Assembly: GCA_947373775.1 (NCBI GenBank)
Contig: CANBZE010000029.1
Span: 1-12,490, forward strand
Direction: 5' to 3'
Source: Alphaproteobacteria bacterium
GTDB taxonomy: Bacteria; Pseudomonadota; Alphaproteobacteria; Micropepsales; Micropepsaceae
DNA: 12,490 bases
Shown here: positions 6,953 to 12,490 of the stretch, in pieces
Layout: each line of letters begins with the position of its first letter
Numbering within the stretch: position 1 is the first letter of the stretch
Position numbers and translations under genes: made by a program
The notes under the pieces: generated by a model
What the model was told of the DNA's origin: nothing
Databases searched by the model: none
Seen by the model: the letters and a program-made list of their open reading frames with translations, nothing else

Positions 6953-7558
6953 TTATCGGAGGCGGCGCACTGTCAGCTGGCGGCCGAAATGGCTGAGCTT
7001 CATGACATAGGTGCTGGCGCTGCCGCGCGAGATGGTCACCGTGTAGCGGGGCGCCGCGTCCCGCAGGGTGCCGACCGGCTCGCCCGAGGTCTGCCGCCAG
7101 ATCTGGCCGTTATCCAACATCACGCTCATGAAGCCGCTCTCCACGTCATAGCTGACGAGGCGGGCGGTGACCTGGTCAAAAGCATCGCCGTCGATGGGCC
7201 CCGGTTCGGCCTGGCGGCCGCCATCGGCGATGCTCTCTATGCCGAACTGCGCCACCGTTGTCTGCGGCGCGCGGGTGGGCGTGCTGCCGAAGATGCCGGA
7301 GAGGAAGCCTTTGCGCACCCGCCGTACGGGCGCAGGCGCGGCGGCAATCAGCGGCGGCGCGGCACTGGCTTGCGATGTGGGCGGGTTCAACGCGCCAGGC
7401 ACACGCACCACGGCGGAATCGTAACAGGCCAGTCGCTGCGCCTTGTCGCCGGTGCCCGAGCATCGCAGCATCGCCGACAGTGCCTCGTCGCGCGGGTCGG
7501 CACTGGCCGCAGTCGCACCAAGCAAAACCAATCCTGCAATTCCAAGCTTCTTGATCAC
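6953..7558 (-). CDS. Exported protein of unknown function between mnmE and mnmG
   Basis: 201-residue protein with a clear Sec signal peptide: MIKK, a hydrophobic stretch (about 5-19), and a likely cleavage after ASA at residue 20. The mature N-terminus has two cysteines in LRCSGTG and RLACYD (C33, C45), a C-(n11)-C pattern with RLACYD that I recall from many alphaproteobacterial envelope proteins; they could form a disulphide. A proline/alanine-rich linker (about 54-80) follows, then a beta-rich C-terminal part (about 127-201) with MLDNGQIWRQ (147-156). It is probably periplasmic; no function is assigned. The start is GTG at 7558, supported by AGAGG about 8 bases upstream, overlapping the mnmE stop. 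The 9-base gap to mnmE and the 45-base gap to mnmG imply co-transcription. Its presence inside the tRNA-modification pair is notable. Confidence 0.85.
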   Translation of the reverse strand: MIKKLGIAGLVLLGATAASADPRDEALSAMLRCSGTGDKAQRLACYDSAVVRVPGALNPPTSQASAAPPLIAAAPAPVRRVRKGFLSGIFGSTPTRAPQTTVAQFGIESIADGGRQAEPGPIDGDAFDQVTARLVSYDVESGFMSVMLDNGQIWRQTSGEPVGTLRDAAPRYTVTISRGSASTYVMKLSHFGRQLTVRRLR

Positions 7559-7567
7559 GCCACGCCT

Positions 7568-8881
7568 CTACTTGCCGATGCAGAAATCACGAAACACGAA
7601 ATCCAGCAGCTCTTCCACATCCACGCGTCCAGTGATGCGGCCGATGGCGCGCATCGCCAGGCGCAGGTCTTCTGCCAACAGCTCCGGTGACTCGCGCGGC
7701 GCATCCAGCCCGTGCAGCAAATGTGCGAGCGCTTCGTTCAAGGCGTGGCGATGGCGCGGCCGGGTTAGCAGCGGAGAATCGCCGCGGTTTTCCAGCTTTT
7801 GCTGCACCCTTTGCTGCAGCAATTCTTGCAGCATGGAAAGTCCCGCGCCGGTCTTCAGGGAGATGGAAATCCCCTCCCGCGCGCCGCCCCTCTCTTGATC
7901 AAATAAGTCAGATTTGTTCCACACCACCAGGTCCGGCGGCGGCAGATCGGCGGGCAGGCCGGCGCGCGGATCGGCAAGGCTGCCATCCAGCAACAGCAAG
8001 GTCATGCCGCCGGCCGCATGAGACAGCGCCCGACGCACGCCTTCGGCTTCGATGGGCTCTGCGGTCTGGCGGACCCCCGCCGTGTCGGCCACCTGCAGCA
8101 GATAGCCGCCCAGGTCCAACCGCGCCTCCACCACGTCGCGGGTGGTGCCCGGCGTGTCCGAGACAATCGCCACGTCACGGCGGGCCAGCGCATTGATCAG
8201 CGACGATTTGCCGGCATTGGGTGGGCCCAGGATGGTCAGGCGCAGGCCCTCGCGCAGGCTCTCGCCCCGGCCGGAATCGTCCATATGCCTTTGTATTTGC
8301 TGTGCTATTTCCTCGGCCGCCGCGCGCGCGGCGGCGAATTCGGTCTCGCCCACGCCGTCATCGGAAAAATCGATCGCCGCTTCGGCCCGGCCCAGCGCCA
8401 CGATCAGGGCGGCGCGCCAACCCTCGTACAGATCGGCCAGCACACCATCATGCTGACGCAGCGCTTGGCGCAATTGGGCCGGGGTCTCGGCATCCACCAG
8501 ATCGGCGATGGCCTCGGCCTGGGTCAGGTCCAGCTTGCCGTTTTCCACCGCGCGGCGGCTGAATTCGCCGGGTTCGGCCGGGCGCGCGCCCAACGCCGAA
8601 AGCGCGGAAAACAGGGCTTCGCGCACCGCGCGCCCGCCATGAACATGAAATTCGGCGACATCTTCGCCCGTAAAGCTGTGGGGGGCGGCGAACCACAGCA
8701 GCAAGGCATGGTCGATTTCGACGCCGTGGTGCTGCAGCCGCCGCGGCACCGCCTGGCGCGGCGGGGGCAGGGGCCCGCCCAGCGCGCCGGCCACAGACCC
8801 GGCATCGGGGCCCGACAGCCGCACCACCGCCACCCCGGCGCGGCCGGGCGCGCTGGCCAGGGCGAAGATCGTGGAATGCAT
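7568..8881 (-). CDS. mnmE: tRNA modification GTPase MnmE (TrmE)
   Basis: Potassium-dependent, dimerisation-activated GTPase that works with MnmG on wobble uridine 34. From ATG 8881 it has 437 residues. The N-terminal tetrahydrofolate-binding domain starts STIFALASAPGRAGVAVVRL and contains FTGEDVAEFHVHGG. The G domain shows P-loop GPPNAGKSS (219-227, with the K+-coordinating Asn), DTPGTTRD (242-249), DTAG (266-269) and NKSD (322-325). The protein ends in the conserved CIGK (434-437) with the essential cysteine. The upstream-extended frame beginning at 8932 would add 17 residues overlapping the previous gene; the ATG at 8881 fits the family and leaves an 8-base gap. It is followed by the exported-protein gene and then mnmG. 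Confidence 0.96.
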   Translation of the reverse strand: MHSTIFALASAPGRAGVAVVRLSGPDAGSVAGALGGPLPPPRQAVPRRLQHHGVEIDHALLLWFAAPHSFTGEDVAEFHVHGGRAVREALFSALSALGARPAEPGEFSRRAVENGKLDLTQAEAIADLVDAETPAQLRQALRQHDGVLADLYEGWRAALIVALGRAEAAIDFSDDGVGETEFAAARAAAEEIAQQIQRHMDDSGRGESLREGLRLTILGPPNAGKSSLINALARRDVAIVSDTPGTTRDVVEARLDLGGYLLQVADTAGVRQTAEPIEAEGVRRALSHAAGGMTLLLLDGSLADPRAGLPADLPPPDLVVWNKSDLFDQERGGAREGISISLKTGAGLSMLQELLQQRVQQKLENRGDSPLLTRPRHRHALNEALAHLLHGLDAPRESPELLAEDLRLAMRAIGRITGRVDVEELLDFVFRDFCIGK

Positions 8882-8889
8882 CGGAGAGG

Positions 8890-9141
8890 CTATTTGCCGT
8901 CCTTTTTGACCATGCTGGCGGCTGAGTCCCACATCAGCTTCTGGAACTTCTGGAAGGCCTCGGCGCCGCCTAGCGGCATCCAGGCCCGCATCATGCCTTC
9001 GGGGTCATTGGCATCGAAGGCCTGTTTCATCCGCGCCTGCATGTCGTCCAGCATCTTTTTCTGCATCGGCTCGACATCGGGCAACCCCATGAAGGCGCGG
9101 GCCTCTTGCGGGGTCATATCCATTTCAACTGTGACCTTCAT
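8890..9141 (-). CDS. DUF6489-type small protein, first gene of the mnmE-parB cluster
   Basis: 83-residue cytoplasmic protein beginning MKVTVEMDMTPQEARAFMGL followed by PDVEPMQ. This matches my recollection of the DUF6489 family found near mnmE in several alphaproteobacteria. The rest is helical and Met/Lys-rich (KMLDDMQARMKQAF), with no signal peptide or membrane segment. A longer frame starts at 9246, but the ATG at 9141 is the conserved start and has AAAGG (complement of 9149-9153) 7 bases before it. It ends 8 bases before mnmE, so it is very likely the head of the operon. Its biochemical role is not known to me. Confidence 0.85.
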   Translation of the reverse strand: MKVTVEMDMTPQEARAFMGLPDVEPMQKKMLDDMQARMKQAFDANDPEGMMRAWMPLGGAEAFQKFQKLMWDSAASMVKKDGK

Positions 9142-9148
9142 GGCGGTA

Positions 9149-9153
9149 CCTTT
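9149..9153 (-). promoter_or_regulatory. Ribosome binding site supporting the start at 9141
   Basis: On the minus strand this reads AAAGG within an A-rich run, 7 bases before ATG 9141. It favours this start over the longer reading frame beginning at 9246. Confidence 0.55.
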
Positions 9154-9297
9154 TTTGAGGGCGGTCCGGCTATCGCTTAACGCCCTTTCCAGGGGTTTTG
9201 CGGGGGCGCCGTTTCGATGTAAGTAACCCCGCCCCAAAAACATCACAGAAGCGGGCCGGCGGGAAGCATCCTTGCGCGCACCCTATGGAATGGAACG

Positions 9298-11325
9298 ATG
9301 AGCTTGAAGAACGCCAGCAGCCCCTTTCTTCTTTCCCACAAGGACAGCCCGGTCCAGTGGCGCAGCTGGGGCCCCGAAGCCTTGGCCGAGGCCAAGAAGG
9401 CCGACAAGCCCATCCTGCTCTCCATGGGCTATGCGGGGTGCCATTGGTGCCATGTGCTCAACCGCGAAGGCTTCTCGGACGCCGAGATCGCCGCCCAGAT
9501 CAACGACAACTTCATTCCCATCCTGGCCGACCGCGAGGAGCGTCCCGACCTGGACATGCTCTACCAGGGCGCTGCCGGCATCATGCAGCATCCGGGCGGC
9601 TGGCCGCTGAACATCTTCCTGACGCCTGAGGGCCTGCCCTGGTGGGTGACCGGCTATCAGCCGCCGACGGACCAGCCCGACAATCCCAGCTTCGGGCGTG
9701 TGGTCCGCGACTGCGCCGAGCTCTGGAAGAATGACCGCGCCCGCGCCGACAACACCGCCGGCCAGGTCAAGGCGGCGGTCGAGACCCTCTACAACCGCGA
9801 CATGACCACCGGCCAGGAAAGCATGAACCTGGACCTGACGGCGCTGCGCATCGCCCAGCGCTATGACTTTTTCTTCGGCGGCATGATGGGGGTGACCAAG
9901 TTCCTCAACCCGCTGCTGATCGAAGTGATGTGGCGCGCCTTCCTGCGCACCGGCACGCCCCAGTTCAGCCAGATCATCTTCACCACCCTGGACGGCATTC
10001 TGTTCGGCGGCGCCTATGACCATGTCGGCGGCGGCTTCTTCCGCCACAGCCTGGACGAGCGCTGGCTGGAGCCGGCGTTCGAGAAGATGCTCTATGACCA
10101 GGCGCAGATGATCGACCTGTGCGCCGGCGTCTGGCAGTTCAACCGCAACGAGCTGTGCCGCCAACGCGTGACCGAAACCATCACCTTCTTGCTGCGCGAG
10201 ATGAAGGTGGGCGATGTCTTCGCCGCCTCCATTTCCTCCGGCTCCCATGTCGACGACGCCAAGTTCTACACCTGGAGCGAGGCGGAGATCGACGCCGCCC
10301 TGGTGGGCACCTTCTCGGCCCGCTTCAAACAGGTCTATGGCATCACCCGCGACGGCAACATCATGGGCCGCAATCTGCCGCGCCGGCTGGGCAACCCGGT
10401 GCCGGCCAACGAAGCCGACGAGGCCTTGCTGGCCAAGCAGCGCGACATGCTGCTGACCGCGCGCGCCAAGCGCGCCGCGCCCACCCGCGACGAACGCGTG
10501 CTGGCGGACTGGAACGGCATGGCCATCGCGGCAATAGCCCGCGCCGGCATGGTGTTCGAAAAGCCCGAATGGATTGAAGCGGCGACCAAGGCGTTCGACG
10601 GCGTGGTCAAGCTGCTGGGCGACGGCGACCGCCTCTCCCACACCAAGGGCAGCGCCGGCATCGCCGACGATTATGCCGGCATGGCCCGCGCCGCCTTGCA
10701 GCTGTGGGAAGTGACCAATGACCAGCGCTTCATTGACCAGGCCAAGGCCTGGACCAAGGCGCTGGACGATCATTTCTGGAACAAGGACATCAACGGCTAT
10801 TGCTTCTATGCCGACGATTCCGAGCAGTTGTTCGTGCGTCCGCGCATGCTGTTCGACAATCCCGCTCCCAGCGTCAACGGCACCATGCTGATCGTGCTGA
10901 CCCGCCTGGCGCTGCTCACCGGCGATACCGATTACATGGGCCGCTGCTCGCTTCTGGCTGTCACCTTCGGCAATGAAGCCAACCGCATGATCCAGGGATC
11001 GGGCGGCTACTTCGTGGGCTTCGAATATCTGGTCAACAGCCTGATGGTGGTGGTGATCGGCCACAAGGGCAATTCCAAAACCCAGGAACTGATCCGCGCC
11101 TTCTGGGGCAAGCCCGTGCCCAACGGCATGGTGTTGCAGATCGAGCCGGGCGAGCCCCTGCCGGCGCAGCATCCCGCCCACGGACGCGGCATGGAGGGTG
11201 GCCAGCCCACCGCTTACATCTGCCAGGCGGGCACCTGCTCCAACGGCTTCACCACCGCCGCGGCCTTGTCCGACGCCCTGACCCTGCCGCCGCAGTTGCG
11301 CGGCCAGCAACAGGTCCGCCAATGA
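9298..11325 (+). CDS. YyaL/SPATA20-like protein: thioredoxin-like domain plus alpha/alpha barrel (DUF255)
   Basis: 675-residue member of the DUF255 / spermatogenesis-associated protein 20 family, conserved from bacteria to animals, with no settled biochemical function. The N-terminal thioredoxin-like domain (about 1-165) has GCHWCHVLNREGF with the C48-x-x-C51 pair, DREERPDLD (78-86), and GGWPLNIFLTPEG (100-112). The larger C-terminal part resembles the six-hairpin glycosidase / N-acylglucosamine 2-epimerase barrel: DHVGGGFFRH (241-250), FEKMLYDQAQ (261-270), KFYTWSEAEID, and DERVLADWNGMAIA (398-411). The segment before KFYTW, where relatives often have a Ser-Leu-Asp-Ala-Asp-type run, reads SISSGSHVDDA and looks divergent. 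No signal peptide is seen, so it is cytoplasmic. The start ATG at 9298 has GGAA 7 bases upstream. The stop overlaps the next gene as ATGA, implying coupled translation with the quinone oxidoreductase; both may act in redox metabolism. Confidence 0.93.
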   Translation: MSLKNASSPFLLSHKDSPVQWRSWGPEALAEAKKADKPILLSMGYAGCHWCHVLNREGFSDAEIAAQINDNFIPILADREERPDLDMLYQGAAGIMQHPGGWPLNIFLTPEGLPWWVTGYQPPTDQPDNPSFGRVVRDCAELWKNDRARADNTAGQVKAAVETLYNRDMTTGQESMNLDLTALRIAQRYDFFFGGMMGVTKFLNPLLIEVMWRAFLRTGTPQFSQIIFTTLDGILFGGAYDHVGGGFFRHSLDERWLEPAFEKMLYDQAQMIDLCAGVWQFNRNELCRQRVTETITFLLREMKVGDVFAASISSGSHVDDAKFYTWSEAEIDAALVGTFSARFKQVYGITRDGNIMGRNLPRRLGNPVPANEADEALLAKQRDMLLTARAKRAAPTRDERVLADWNGMAIAAIARAGMVFEKPEWIEAATKAFDGVVKLLGDGDRLSHTKGSAGIADDYAGMARAALQLWEVTNDQRFIDQAKAWTKALDDHFWNKDINGYCFYADDSEQLFVRPRMLFDNPAPSVNGTMLIVLTRLALLTGDTDYMGRCSLLAVTFGNEANRMIQGSGGYFVGFEYLVNSLMVVVIGHKGNSKTQELIRAFWGKPVPNGMVLQIEPGEPLPAQHPAHGRGMEGGQPTAYICQAGTCSNGFTTAAALSDALTLPPQLRGQQQVRQ

Positions 11326-12296
11326 TCAAGGCCATCCGGTTCGAGAAAACCGGCGGCAGCGATGTGCTGCAATATGTCGATTACGATCTGCCCGCGCCGC
11401 CCGCGGGCCAGGTTCAGGTCAAGCACAGCGCCATCGGCGTCAACTTCATCGACACCTATCACCGCACCGGACTGTATCCGTTGCCGCTGCCGTCGGGCCT
11501 GGGCTCGGAAGCGGCCGGCACGGTGGCGGCCATCGGCGAAGGCGTTACCGGCTTTTCGGTCGGCGACCGCGTCGGTTATTCCAGCGGCGCGATTGGGTCT
11601 TATGCCGAAGCCAACAATGTCCCCGCTGCCAAGCTGGTGAAGCTGCCGGCCGGGATCAGCGACGAGACCGCCGCCGCGATCCTGCTGAAAGGCATGACGG
11701 CACAGTATCTGCTGCGCCAGATCCACCGCGTGGCCGCGGGCGAGACCATCGTGTTCCACGCCGCCGCCGGCGGCGTCGGCCAGATCGGCGTGCAATGGGC
11801 CAAGCACCTGGGCGCCACCGTGATCGGCACCACCACTTCGCCCCAGAAAGTCGCGCTGGCCAAAGCCAATGGCTGTTCCCATGTGCTGAATTCCAAGGAT
11901 GCGGGCTGGGAAAAACAGGTGCGCGAGATCACCGGCGGCAAGGGCGTGCCGGTGGTTTATGACTCCATCGGCAAGGACACGTTCCTGGCCGGCCTGGATT
12001 GCTTGGCAAGCCGCGGCATCATGGTGACCTATGGCAATGCGAGCGGTCCGGTCGATCCCTTCTCGCCGGCGATCCTGGCGGCCAAGGGTTCGCTGTTCGT
12101 CACTCGCCCGACCCTGGCGCACTACACCAGCACCGCTGCTGAGCTTCAGGCCTGCGCCGACGACCTGTTCGCGGTGATTGCTTCGGGCGCGGTGAAGGTG
12201 GCGATCAATCAACGCTATGCCCTGAAGGATGCCGCCAAGGCGCATGATGCGCTGACCAGCAAGCAGACCACCGGCGCGACGATCCTTCTTCCTTGA
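11322..12296 (+). CDS. qor: NADPH:quinone oxidoreductase, zeta-crystallin-like MDR family
   Basis: Zinc-independent medium-chain dehydrogenase/reductase of the QOR group, which reduces quinones and related electrophiles with NADPH in the cytoplasm. The 324-residue length is typical. The N-terminal GroES-like domain has NFIDTYHRTGLYPLPLPSGL followed by GSEAAG, the family's most recognisable block. The Rossmann domain has HAAAGGVGQ (146-154) for the cofactor pyrophosphate, and the C-terminal part has VYDSIGKDTF and TRPTLAHYT. Structural-zinc cysteines are absent, as expected for QOR. The ATG overlaps the TGA of the DUF255 gene by 4 bases. The exact substrate cannot be told from the sequence. 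Confidence 0.93.
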   Translation: MIKAIRFEKTGGSDVLQYVDYDLPAPPAGQVQVKHSAIGVNFIDTYHRTGLYPLPLPSGLGSEAAGTVAAIGEGVTGFSVGDRVGYSSGAIGSYAEANNVPAAKLVKLPAGISDETAAAILLKGMTAQYLLRQIHRVAAGETIVFHAAAGGVGQIGVQWAKHLGATVIGTTTSPQKVALAKANGCSHVLNSKDAGWEKQVREITGGKGVPVVYDSIGKDTFLAGLDCLASRGIMVTYGNASGPVDPFSPAILAAKGSLFVTRPTLAHYTSTAAELQACADDLFAVIASGAVKVAINQRYALKDAAKAHDALTSKQTTGATILLP

Positions 12297-12308
12297 TCCG
12301 GCATCGGC

Positions 12309-12490
12309 ATGGAATTTCTGTTCCAGCTCGCCATCGAACTGCTAGTCCAGCTTTTCGCTGAGATTGTGGTTGATGCGGGCTCGAACCTATTGAAGCGTCC
12401 CGATCACCGGATTGAAAATCCCATTTACTTAAGCGTGGGTTTCTTGGCCTGGGGCTTACTCGCAGGCGCAGTGAGCTTATGGCCCTTTCC
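12309..12490 (+). CDS. Small hydrophobic protein, N-terminal part, 3' truncated by window edge
   Basis: Open frame from ATG 12309 to the window edge, 60 codons without a stop, 12 bases after qor. The product begins MEFLFQLAIELLVQLFAEIV, an amphipathic to hydrophobic helix, then a polar stretch with KRPDHRIENP, then a second hydrophobic segment (YLSVGFLAWGLLAGAVSLWPF). That suggests an inner-membrane protein with at least one transmembrane helix. Similar short membrane proteins starting with a Phe/Leu/Gln-rich segment occur in proteobacteria without assigned function. There is no clear Shine-Dalgarno motif before the ATG. It may belong to the same transcription unit as qor. Confidence 0.7.
   Translation, partial: MEFLFQLAIELLVQLFAEIVVDAGSNLLKRPDHRIENPIYLSVGFLAWGLLAGAVSLWPF

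Noticed and set aside
7109..7117. TTATCCAAC, DnaA-box-like sequence in the exported-protein gene
   Set aside because: Two mismatches and isolated within coding sequence.
6593..7690. Plus-strand open frame of 365 codons across the mnmG, exported-protein and mnmE region
   Set aside because: It crosses three convincing minus-strand genes and its product has no recognisable domain and biased composition.
9142..9297. Promoter search in the divergent region between the DUF6489 and DUF255 genes
   Set aside because: Several weak hexamer pairs exist on both strands but none stands out above GC-rich background, so no promoter is called.
9283..11322. Very long minus-strand open frame opposite the DUF255 gene
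   Set aside because: It is an antisense shadow created by GC-rich codon use; its product has low-complexity His/Gly/Ala/Gln composition and the plus strand encodes a recognisable family.
11214..12245. Long minus-strand open frame opposite qor
   Set aside because: Same antisense artefact; the plus-strand product is a clear QOR protein.

Overview
The window is a GC-rich, gene-dense chromosomal segment that reads as alphaproteobacterial. The main evidence is the minus-strand cluster mnmE - mnmG - rsmG - parA - parB with a DUF6489-type gene in front of it, and two perfect 16-bp parS sites (TGTTTCACGTGAAACA) inside the cluster. Protein families and codon use fit this class. I cannot name a genus from the sequence alone. 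parABS normally lies near the chromosome origin, so this is probably an origin-proximal region, but no cluster of DnaA boxes is visible and the origin itself does not appear to be in the window.

Layout. Positions 1-753 (+) hold the C-terminal part of lepA (translation factor EF4), cut by the left edge. Positions 801-1301 (+) hold a small, AT-rich orphan gene that resembles a PD-(D/E)XK nuclease-fold protein; it is the one gene that looks foreign. Positions 1386-2740 (+) hold hisH and hisA, overlapping by ATGA, probably transcribed from a promoter so close to the start codon that the message may be leaderless. hisF, the obligate partner of HisH, is not present here.

Positions 9141 down to 2770 (-) form one compact run of seven genes: a DUF6489 protein, mnmE, a secreted or periplasmic protein of unknown function, mnmG, rsmG, parA and parB. 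Genes are separated by a few bases (about 45 nt before mnmG) or overlap. MnmE and MnmG together modify the wobble uridine of certain tRNAs, RsmG methylates 16S rRNA, and ParA/ParB with the two parS sites segregate the chromosome. The parS sites are written into the reading frames of rsmG and mnmG, each encoding the peptide VSRET. hisA and parB converge on a perfect inverted repeat at 2751-2769.

Positions 9142-9297 are a divergent intergenic region with no promoter I could call confidently. Positions 9298-12296 (+) hold a YyaL/SPATA20-like thioredoxin-domain protein and a quinone oxidoreductase, overlapping by ATGA. A short hydrophobic protein begins at 12309 and runs off the right edge.

Most of the window is conserved housekeeping sequence. 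I do not see a clear new multi-gene system. The points most worth a second look are the orphan nuclease-like gene, the parS sites embedded in coding sequence, the long rsmG/parA overlap, and the unknown exported protein inserted between mnmE and mnmG.
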